From: Bugula neritina
Taxonomy: Eukaryota; Bryozoa; Gymnolaemata; Cheilostomatida; Bugulidae
Assembly (NCBI GenBank): GCA_964035545.1
Contig: CAXIUT010000245.1
Coordinates: 1-30,923 of the forward strand
Direction: 5' to 3'
Length of the DNA: 30,923 nt
The translations under genes and the position numbers were made by a program. The notes below the pieces were generated by a model. That model ran no database searches. It was not told the DNA's origin and saw only the letters and a program-made list of their open reading frames with translations. Below, one piece after another: positions 22,766-30,923 of this stretch (positions are counted from its first letter, which is position 1; each line of letters begins with the position of its first letter).

Positions 22766-23109
22766 GATAGTTTTAGGTGCTATTTTATTATAGCGGTAAT
22801 CAACTTGCTTTGATTAGAAAAAAAAACCAAACCAAGAGATAATGGCTTATTAATAAGAAGAACAAAAGAGTTTCAAGAAGATAAAGGTCGCAATATCATT
22901 AAAATTATATTTAAAAATTCATTTTATTGAAACTGTCATTCTTGGTGAAACGATATTCTCTTGAAATATAAGTTGATATCAGTCCTAAAAACAAACTCAT
23001 TGTTGATAAATAACAACTTTGACTTCATTTTAAATTTATTTCTAACTAAAATATCAATATATTGGACTTATGCCTTGATATTATGATATTAATTAAGTAA
23101 TCATTCAAT
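22766..23109. other. Subtelomeric spacer (344 bp)
   Basis: AT-rich sequence between the start of the 22190-22765 gene and the interstitial telomere tract. It must hold that gene's promoter. No coding-like frame and no recognisable motif. Confidence 0.4.
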
Positions 23110-23184
23110 GGGGTTGGGGTTGGGGTTGGGGTTGGGGTTGGGGTTGGGGTTGGGGTTGGGGTTGGGGTTGGGGTTGGGGTTGGG
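23110..23184 (+). repeat. Interstitial telomere tract (GGGGTT)12GGG
   Basis: Seventy-five bases of perfect G4T2 repeat with the G-rich strand on plus, the orientation of a right-hand chromosome end. Unique sequence follows immediately (GAGAATACTACTGAG) and is coding. There is no inverted CCCCAA partner. Confidence 0.97.
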
Positions 23185-26100
23185 AGAATACTACTGAGTT
23201 ATCCCTTTTACTGTCTCTTCTAGCAATCCAACCATCTGCTACAAGCTGATCCGCCATCTACTCTTGTTGATAGCTTCCAGAATTAAGAAGTACTCTATCT
23301 GCTGCAGTGGTTTTAGATGAAAGATAGTGTAGTCTTGTATATAAGAGCCTTGGAAGATCAAAAATGGATTCAAATTTAGATGAACTACTTTCCAGATTAT
23401 GTAAAAATATCTGGAGGTTAAGTGTTTTTGATTAGTGATAGGGAGTTGTTTATCGTGGTGCCTGATCAGTTCAGAGTCGATAGAAGAAGGCTATAATCAG
23501 ATACAATTGTTAGTGTTCATTCATTGGATGTCAAGATAAAGAAGACAGTTAGGATTAGTGGGAACCTGCAGTATATATAGTCTATGAAAGCCAACAAAAA
23601 GGCTACTACTCTGGTCACTACTCCAAAAACATACATAAATTAGCTAAAAAGGGTTAATTGATCGAATATCGACTTTTCTTCAAAATTAACAATAAAGGCC
23701 TCATCATTTATAAGTATTGATTCCAAATATTCTTGGTTTGTTAATTCTCTAAGACAAGATATGTCTATTCGACCTCAACCAAATGCAAGCTAACCTATAA
23801 ACTTCAGTTGATTCTCCTTTTAGAATATAAAAGAACTCAAAATTGTTGATAAGATGGAAAAAACATTAAAAAATGTAAGGTTTCAACTCAACGATATGTC
23901 TTTTAATAGGTTTTTAAACTTGCATTTACTCATTCTATTTATTGATAAACTACAAAAACACCTAAAAAAATACTCCTATCTAAGAACAATAACTATCATC
24001 ATTCTTAGCTGGCGACATAATCAACTGGACCTCAACAAAAATAAAACCCCATCTAATATTCGCTATCTAAGGAGTCGAATTAGTTGATATGACGATCTCA
24101 ACAAAAGGTCTAGTGTACTATTCAAAGCAATACTCATCTGATTTGATTGGTTTATGCAGATATATACCCATTGAAAGTATGATTAACTAGTATCCGATTG
24201 TCTTGTAGTAATCGATAGTATGGCGTTAATTTTGTCGATGCAGAGCCTAGCACTATACCCTTACTGATAGCGTCCCTTATTGATACTTATCCGATGAGAT
24301 GGTGAGATATGTCTATGAGACTGGGATAGATAGTTATGGGGAAATTTTGAATTTATGGAGAAATAAATATGGGTTCAGAGAGTTGGTTTCTTTTGAGAAG
24401 AGATATTGATTGCTAGGAGGGTAGTGTGGCTGTTTTTAGGAATGTATCTTAAAAAATATACAGGAGAGAGTGTTTTGGTGGGGGAGTAGTTGAAATTAGT
24501 CGAGGATAAGTATTTTGATAACTAGTTGATACAAATATAGCAAAATAATATAGAATCTCTGTTCTAAGATTAACGTCTTTAATTTCACGACCTTCCTTTA
24601 CAATGCTAAAGAATCTATAATCGAAGTTCTAATTAAAATTTAGATCCCTAAATATCAAAGAAACATTACTAAGAAGCCTTGGATGAGATATATAAGATAG
24701 TTCGAAACCAACCATAGCCATAATGCCACCTCTATGGTGATAAAATAATTTAGAATAAAGTTGATTTAGTTGCAATTGAGAAAAAGATTCAAATAATATA
24801 CATTAGTACTGGGATAATATTAAAATTATATTGAAGATGGTCTTTAAAGAAAATTCAATAAAATATACTAGAAAGACAGAATGATACTAAAACTAATACA
24901 GTATTACAATTCCCTTTATACTCGATCTTTATCAAATGAAAACCCTATAAAATGCAATATTTTATAAGAATTTATCAAAAACAATTCCACAGATCTATCA
25001 TCTGACATCAACTGTTCTGTTGAAGTGATATTGAAGAAGATGATGTAGAGGTTGCTGCCATAACAACAGGGATACAACTAATCTAGCGTAATTGCTCACT
25101 AAATCAAAGATAAAGATACTACTAGAATCTACAAAAACGATTATTTGTAATTTTTGATAGATAAAATCAAAGATAACTAAAATACCAAAAATAAATCAGC
25201 TGCATAGAGGTGGAGGTAGTAAGTTGGATAGCTGCTAAGAGTTGGATTTTACTCATGTAAGACCATTTATTTTATTATTCTATGGAGAAATATATCACTA
25301 TTTAGATGTTAATGCTAAGTAATGAGACTAATATCATTTAAACTGTATTTTTGCAGTATCTTCTTTCTCCACTATCACCTAAAATATATCAATAGTATAC
25401 ATCGATAAAGATATATATGAATAGCTAGAGTAGAACGGTTACTTAAACGTCTTCTGTTTCATAATAACTCAATGCATCGATTGAAAATAAATCCAAGTTA
25501 CCTTGAACTATGATTAGTGGGTATCTGACTACAGTCGACAAAAAAATGATATATTTGAGAAGATCAATAAATAGATAATTGACTATGAACTTATTCCTGA
25601 GTAAATGGTAGAAAAAGATGATAATATTTAGTAAATTAGATAAAAATTTGTTGAGTTTATGGATGGTTCTTGCAAAATATAATAAATATAGAAGTTAAAG
25701 GAAGTGATACGAGAGGTATCTATTTATGGCAATGAAGAGGTAATTTAATATATAACATAGAAACTACAATTTTATTAATAAATTTTAACTCTATATTCTA
25801 GATTGTTTAATAATAGAGTAACTAGATAGCATAATTCAGGATACCAATCGATCAAACACACAGCTGAATAATAGCAACAATTCAAATAATCAAGATAATT
25901 AATGTTGATTATCATTAATTAGTTGAAAAAACATTTAAAAACCTATAAAAAATATTTTAATAAGAATATGGTAAAAATTAGTATATTTCTCAAAAATAAA
26001 CTAATGCCTTTGAACAACATCTAACTACATCTCTCTTTACTGACTAACCTTTGTATCTTATTGATGATTCTATGGGATTGGCTCTGAGCATAACATCCTT

Positions 26101-26398
26101 GAAGTTGGTATTGATAGCTTTGGAGTGTAGTTAGATGGATGTAGAGAAGGAGTACCATAATAGTTTAAAGAATAAGGGTGGGCTATTGTGTTTTTGGTTC
26201 AAAAAATTGAGAAGTTTTCCTTAACACTAGATTTGTTATTTATATTAGTATATCAAGAAGTTGGATAAAGAAAATGTGATTGATAAGTTTATTGGATATA
26301 CAGGTTATCAAAGGAAATATGAGCAGTTTAAAAGTTTGAGTGGGATAGCATAGCAATAGGCGAAGATGATTGACATTTTGTTCTAAATTGATTTATGA
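23185..26398 (+). CDS. Large protein truncated at its N-terminus by the telomere tract
   Basis: The frame is open from the first base after the telomere repeat (LLSYPFYCLFEQSNHLLQAD, then NEEVLYLLQWFEMKDSVVLY) with no start codon, so the N-terminus is missing. Coding-like blocks follow in changing frames: KISGGEVFLISDRELFIVV; KYSWFVNSLRQDM; HLIFAIEGVELVDMTISTKG; NFVDAEPSTIPLLIASLIDTY (last residue aside); SVEVILKKMMERLLPEQQGY; DYELIPEEMVEKDDN; and a clean last part (DDSMGLALSITSLKLVLIAL, LSGIAEEEAKMIDILFEIDL) ending at TGA 26396-26398. Alternating strand/helix blocks at the start suggest beta-rich domains followed by a helical body. Frame changes are mostly one-base contractions in A/T runs; an in-phase 21-nt GT...AG (25740-25760) may be an intron, and an in-frame TGA sits at 23809. 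I do not recognise the family. Confidence 0.6.
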
Positions 26399-26516
26399 TA
26401 GTTGTTAATAATATGTAATAAACTATTTAATAAAATTGATCAAAATGATAAATGCTATTATTGTAGTTGATATAAATATAGTACATTATTTATTATTATT
26501 TTCCTTAAAGTATCAG

Positions 26517-28471
26517 ATGTTATAATTATAGTTTGAATAAGTTCGTTATTATGCATCCTATCTAACAGGTAAAAACCTCTGTTTTTTCTGACTACTAAAC
26601 AACTAAAACGATTCCATTTCATCAAAACAGCTAGAATATTGGTTGAAACAAACAGCACCAGCAAGTCAGCCCAAAGTAACAGGTATAGAATGGACTCTAA
26701 TGAGCGCCAATTCCATCTTCGAACAGATTAACATACTCTCCATAGAACATAAACCTATTAATCACTTAATAAAGAAAATGATATGCTGGCTTTTAATTCT
26801 GCTAAACCATTTACCAATAATTCTAGTATGATGAAAAGCAAATCATATGTCAATGCTATGGTTGATTGCAAGGGGAAAGTTAAAAAGTTATAAGAAGAGA
26901 ATGGGCAGTTGAAAGGAGTGGTTGGGAAAATAGAAAGAGAACGAAATGGGGCGGTAGAGGAATCGGTAAGGACGAGAGAGAAATTGAGAGGACGGTTGGA
27001 AGTATTAGAGCCTAAAGTTAGAAAAGTTGATTAACTGGTTTAGAGACAATAAGAAATTGAGAGATTTAAAAGATTAGAGTCAAAGAATGGTGAAGGTTTT
27101 ATAAAGAAGTAATAAAGAACAAAATATCCGACTTGAAGATTATTAGAAGAGAGTTGAAATGTTGACTGAATCTCTTAAGGAAGAATAAAAAAAGAATATT
27201 TCAATGAAAAAAAAAACATTAATAATAGATAAAGATATTTAAAAATAGTAACTAAACTATTTAAAAACTACAGTAAAAGAACAGATTGCTCTAAAATATG
27301 AAATAAAAATCAACTACTTCGATCCTTTAGAAATACAAAAAAATCAGTGGACAGGATCAAAGAGTTGGAAACTGATTGTATGAGATTGAACAAGGAGAAC
27401 TAGAGATTAAAAGAGAAGTAGGAAGAAATAAGAAGAGGTGTGAATAAAGAGGTAATAGGGAATTGGAATAAATGACTAGATAGTTGATGAAGAATAGAGA
27501 AGAGGTCATTGAATCTCAAAGTAAGATGGAAAGCATCAACAAAAATAGTAACTACTTTAAATAACAATACTAGAAAACAAATTAGGAATTAATAAGAGTT
27601 CTTAAGAAACATTCATCAGAGATCAAGTAGATAAAATAGGCACATCAAAAAGAGTTATCAAAGTAAAGATAGAAATAAATAGTCTATATTTAGAAGATTT
27701 TATAACCTAAAAAGGAATAAATAGATATCAACAAAGAAAGCATAATTAGAAGTCAATATTACCTGAAAAATAAATAGAATCATAGTTATAAATGGATTAG
27801 ATATAGTCTTTAAACTAATAACCTATTGAATAGAGACCAAGACCACAAACAAGAAGTGTATAAAGATAAAGCAACAAATCTCGAAAAAGCAAATCCAAAA
27901 ATAAAATAAGTTAAGTAAAATCACAAGATCCTCATAAAAGACCAAACATTATCAATTAAAAATCATCTGCTAAAAGATCATCTAATAAACAAAAATCAAA
28001 AAAAGTATCATAGTAAAATCTATCACAAAAACACTAAAATGGTTCAATGGTCTAAGTTCAAGAGGCAAACCACCTTAGAAGATACAATAACAGCACTTTG
28101 GTAAAATCATGCTAGCCAGCCCATATATAAACCAATAATATATGAACATCAATGACTAGCATTACTTCAATTCAGCCAATCAGCAAAATAGATAGTATCC
28201 TTACTACTGGTAGCCCAACGATATCGCATAATTCGGTACTTCTATCAAAGCAAGTACAGCTGGAAATAATTTATAGAAGGCTCTTTTGAATGAAGCCAAC
28301 AAGTAGATGATTCGTTTGATGTAGGAACAGTAGAAATATATCTAGGCAAATGATAAAAATCCTAATTTTAACTAAAGGGTGTAAAATTTAGGCAGAATAA
28401 AGCAGTTAAGTGAACAGATGAATGTCAATCAGTAGAAAATATTGTCTTTGAAGAGCAAACTAATTAAATGA
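26517..28471 (+). CDS. Long coiled-coil protein, hypothetical (~640 aa)
   Basis: The likely start is ATG 26517 (MLELEFEEVRYYASYLTGKN); ATG 26444 is in frame upstream and 26690 is a later alternative. A T6 run near 26590 needs one extra T to join this to SNRYRMDSNERQFHLRTDEH. Then a long Lys/Glu/Arg/Leu-rich coiled coil runs for about 450 residues (KVKKLEEENGQLKGVVGKIE, DRIKELETDCMRLNKENERL). A 22-nt GT...AG (27096-27117) and contractions in A- and G-runs (about 27313, 27450) account for the frame changes. The C-terminus is polar with aromatic residues (YYWQPNDIAEFGTSIKAST), then another helix ending SLKSKLIK and TGA 28469-28471. Cytoskeletal or centriolar-type architecture, function unknown. 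Confidence 0.65.
27096..27117 (+). other. Candidate 22-nt intron
   Basis: Begins GTTTTATAAAG and ends AATAAAG. Removal joins ESKNGE to EQNIRLEDYEKRVEMLTESL, restoring the coiled-coil frame. A one-base insertion would do the same. Confidence 0.5.
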
Positions 28472-28892
28472 TTTGATAAATAATGCATATAAATCACTTT
28501 TTTATAGCTAGAATATGTTTCATATCTTTTCTTAGGGTTTGTGATGATTAGATGATCTATTTTAAATGATTTTTTGGCTATCTTTTGTCTTTCTTTATTG
28601 AATGAACTAGAGAAATACCTAATTGTTTTATATCTTTTCTTTTTGATGGATTTTATTAGATTTTATTACTTTGTTTTCTTGCTACCCAAAATCAAAAGGC
28701 TTTCTTTACAACTGCTCTAACACTTCTTATCTTAAATTTTATCAATAAGAAGATTATTAATTTTAGATGGAATCAACTTTTTCTTAGTCTTTTGCTTAAC
28801 AATCTTCTTCTTTTATTATTCAATTTATCACTATGTGATTTCTTAATAGATATCTCGATCGCCTACTATGAACTAGACTCCTACTCGTGCAT
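28429..28892 (-). CDS. Small very basic protein, hypothetical
   Basis: ATG 28892-28890 opens MHEEESSSEEAIEISIKKSH, in which five Glu are UAR codons. An Arg/Lys-rich stretch follows (KLNNKRRRLLSKRLRK). At an A5 run near 28775 the frame must gain one base to continue as KLIPSKINNLLIDKIEDKKC and KRYKTIRYFSSSFNKERQKI. The first TGA in that frame is 28431-28429, giving a 43-nt tail-to-tail overlap with the coiled-coil gene; the true end may be a little earlier. An acidic N-terminus and Lys/Arg-rich body suggest a nucleic-acid-binding or nucleolar protein, by composition only. No family recognised. Confidence 0.4.
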
Positions 28893-28967
28893 CAACAATG
28901 ATCTGGAATTATAACTATAATAATATATATTGAATAAATGTGATAAGTTATCGATGACACAGTAGGA

Positions 28968-29652
28968 TCACTCAGTTTCTTTTTTATACATGCAGGCCCA
29001 GCAAAAGATATCAATCGGTTTATCTGCAATAGTGTCCTGAAGGGAAGGTTGTCGGATCCTTTGTAGAATTAGTCGATTTAGTCGTTTACTGATTTTTCAA
29101 ATAAGAGTATTTTGCTTGAAATATCTGTTTTCCTGTAGCTGCTTTGCCTTTGCATGGAACATTCTCAAGGGCAGGTATTTTTCTTTCCTCGTCTTTCTTT
29201 TTTTGCCAGTTTGTAATCACTATTTTGGACAATCTAAATAAAATATTGATTACTTTTGCGGGTATGACGAAGGGAACGATCATAACGAAATCAACTCTAT
29301 TCTGGTAAATAGTAAAAGATCCCTTATAGTAGCAGTTGAGGTTACTTTCTTATAATTCTTACAACTTTAAGATCTCTAACATCTTGAGGTAGTTGCTTTT
29401 ATCGATATGTTATTTGTTCTTTTCTTAGAAACTCATGTTTTCTCTTTATTTTAGAGTTATATGTATTTGAGTCGATATTTTTCAATCCAAGGAGGTAAAT
29501 GTACACATTCCAGGTATTGCTTGAATTATATTTTTTCTAGATTGCCGCTAACAGTTCTAAATAGGTTTAAAAATACTTTTTAAGTGAGAAGGAATCCCCA
29601 ACTTCTCTTCTTCTTTGGTGATGAGAGGAAAAAAAAATCCTATCTTTTTCAT
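28968..29652 (-). CDS. Fragmented coding region, unrecognised
   Basis: From ATG 29652-29650 (MKKIGFFFPLITKEEEKLGI) to TGA 28970-28968 (ending IDIFCWACMYKKETE) several frames in turn carry protein-like sequence: YLECVHLPPWIEKYRLKYIE; REKQLPEDVRDLKVVRIIRK with LLLEGIFYYLPE; DFVMIVPFVIPAKVINILF with KIVITNWQKKKDEERKIPAL. The hydrophobic IVPFVIPAKVINILF could be a membrane helix. At least four frame changes are needed in 685 bp, through tiny introns I could not fix or base errors. It may be one gene with the next stretch upstream (29679-30110). Function unknown. Confidence 0.4.
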
Positions 29653-29678
29653 GTTATCTTTGATATGTTAAATCAACA

Positions 29679-30110
29679 TCAAACTAAATATTTTTTCTTT
29701 GATAATTCTAACAATTCAAGAGTAGGAATGATGCCAGTCAGCAGAGAATTTTCTATCCAATTGACTTGAACATATTTAGCATTGATATTTCTTTAATGTT
29801 AATTTTTAGGATGTAAAAAGATAGGTTTGACTTCTTAATTATTATAAGTCTTTGGAATACTTATTCATTATTATAGTCTTATCTTCTATCCAAACCAATA
29901 ACAAGTTGATTGTGATGAGGTTCAAGAGATGCAATGATAATTTTAGTTTATTTTTAGCAAATGTTTAGTTTATTTTTAGATGATGTTTCGAATAACTTAG
30001 AATTGGTTTTTAGGAGAGTGATTTATAGTTATTTATGTCCCATCATTAGAAAAGCAAACTTAGATGATATCTTTAACTCTCAATGGATTTATTTTTTAAT
30101 AAAGGATTGA
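29679..30110 (-). CDS. Fragmented coding region, unrecognised; perhaps 5' part of the 28968-29652 gene
   Basis: Reading leftward from about 30110, one frame gives KDIIEVCFSNDGTEITINHS and FEVIRNIIEKETKHLLKINE. A second gives LEPHHNQLVIGLDRREDYNN and VFQRLIIIKKSNLSFYILK. A third gives INAKYVQVNWIENSLLTGII, ending at TGA 29681-29679. The last resembles the end of a BRCT repeat (a W-I-E-x-S motif after a short strand), but this rests on one motif. No clear start codon. A 16-bp direct repeat (29942-29957 and 29964-29979, 22-bp period) interrupts the coding pattern and may reflect a small duplication. Confidence 0.35.
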
Positions 30111-30123
30111 TAATTTAGGACTA

Positions 30124-30740
30124 TCAATGATTTAAAAAGATTCCAATTATTTTATTTAACATAATTTACTCGGTCTATATAACTTATTTATATATTTTTC
30201 TTGCTTTTTCTGGTAATATTTTTTAATATATCTATTCTTTTTATTTACTTTGATTCTATTTTATCTTTTTAGTTTGTATCAATTGACTTAACTCCTCATT
30301 TTGCTTTTATTTTTGTTTTAGTTCTTACTTCAAATGCATGTCAATACTGGGATACTACTCTATCCAATTAGTTATTTCTAGGGGTCGATGATAATATTAA
30401 GATAGATCTATAATATCCACTTAAGATTATTTGATTTTGTTTATAAGGTTAGCCTGAGTAAGATTTCCTGTACTTTGTAGTATTGTAATCCCTCGATATA
30501 ATTCTTGCTTTTTTAGATCTTCTATTTCTGCAGCTGAGCAAGTGATCGTTTCGCCTATATTCCTTCCGCCACCATCCTGAATGCTTATCTCAATTGTATG
30601 GCTCTTTCTAGATATTCAATAGCAGGAGTCTTTGAGCTGGAGTGGGTTCGTTATTGTTCGATATCTTGTTTGATTTTTGATAGCTCCAAGGAAATGAACT
30701 ATGTGCTCTTGAGCAGTGATTCTAGTTCAATTTATTACAT
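30124..30740 (-). CDS. Subtelomeric coiled-coil protein, hypothetical
   Basis: ATG 30740-30738, only 64 bp from the telomere, starts MEEIELESLLKSTEFISLEL and continues as an amphipathic helix (AIEYLERAIQLREAFRMVAE). At an A3 run near 30525 one extra A joins it to KIEDLKKQELYRGITILQST, then YYHRPLEITNWIEEYPSIDM, then a Lys/Gln/Glu-rich coil (KQELKQKEKQNEELSQLIQT). That frame ends at TGA 30126-30124. About 205 residues, soluble, no membrane segment. No family recognised. The short distance to the telomere means its promoter must fit in about 60 bp or be internal. Confidence 0.6.
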
Positions 30741-30803
30741 TTATTATGAATGCAAGTTGGATTGAACCGCTTATATATCATATAAATCTATCAACAATAT
30801 ATA

Positions 30804-30923
30804 GGGGTTGGGGTTGGGGTTGGGGTTGGGGTTGGGGTTGGGGTTGGGGTTGGGGTTGGGGTTGGGGTTGGGGTTGGGGTTGGGGTTGGGGTTGGGTGGG
30901 GTTGGGGTTGGGGTTGGGGTTGG
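30804..30923 (+). repeat. Terminal telomere, GGGGTT repeats
   Basis: One hundred and twenty bases of G4T2 repeat run to the end of the window, G-rich strand 3'-ward, as expected for a right chromosome end. One variant unit (GGGT in place of GGGGTT) occurs near 30894-30897. The G4T2 motif is that of Tetrahymena and relatives and differs from the G4T4 of hypotrichs. Confidence 0.98.

Noticed and set aside
26458-26664. 68-aa minus-strand ORF
   Set aside because: Antisense to the N-terminal part of the plus-strand coiled-coil gene, which has the better coding pattern.
1-30923. tRNA, rRNA, transposase, internal eliminated sequences
   Set aside because: No cloverleaf with a plausible anticodon arm, no conserved rRNA block and no DDE/Tc1-type motif was seen; the small excisable segments are GT...AG introns, not TA-bounded.
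1-30923. Programmed +1 frameshifting as the general cause of frame changes
   Set aside because: Breaks have no common slippery codon/stop context; they are either 20-nt introns or one-base contractions, mostly in A/T runs.

Overview
The window looks like the right end of a ciliate macronuclear chromosome. It closes with a long GGGGTT telomere (30804-30923), is AT-rich and gene-dense, and holds long reading frames full of TAA and TAG codons that end only at TGA. Two conserved genes show that TAA and TAG mean glutamate, not the glutamine usual in ciliates. The diphthamide synthase motif GEGGEYE and the kinase APE motif are both written with TAG or TAA at the invariant Glu. UAR=Glu with a G4T2 telomere is what is known of peritrichs (Vorticella relatives), so I infer a peritrich. 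Standard-code ORF calling shatters every gene here. A second cause of broken frames is tiny introns: six were located by restoring a conserved sequence or a coding frame, and all six are exactly 20 nt, GT...AG. A third cause is frequent one-base contractions, mostly in A/T runs, most simply read as long-read sequencing errors.

Layout. Minus strand, 1-4503: a partial Gln-rich/coiled-coil gene (1-356), a small membrane protein (453-683), a coiled-coil gene (704-1494), a Ser/Thr kinase (about 1672-3042) and a secreted Glu/Gln-rich Kazal-like protein (3166-4503). Plus strand, 4894-6720: a 92-residue acidic protein, DPH6 with four 20-nt introns (5408-6240) and a coding-like stretch after it. Then come a minus-strand 177-residue protein (6783-7316) and a plus-strand coiled-coil protein (7570-8687).

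The dominant gene is on the minus strand at 8809-21865. It is about 13 kb and encodes roughly 4,300 residues: signal peptide, a sugar-binding-like region, on the order of a hundred short Cys-rich repeats, eight or so membrane helices and an acidic cytoplasmic tail. Upstream of it is a pseudokinase-like gene (22190-22765).

At 23110-23184 lies an interstitial (GGGGTT)12GGG tract in right-end orientation. The sequence to its right (23185-26398, plus) is the interior of a large gene lacking its N-terminus, open right up to the telomere repeat. This looks like a true chromosome end at 23184 joined to another fragment, whether by chimerism or by a real fusion. The fragment carries a second coiled-coil gene (26517-28471, plus), several fragmentary minus-strand genes (28429-30110) and a coiled-coil gene (30124-30740) starting 64 bp from the terminal telomere.

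The genes share no obvious pathway. DPH6 is housekeeping, and the large Cys-rich protein and the Kazal-like protein are surface or secreted products. I see no tRNA, rRNA, CRISPR array or transposase.
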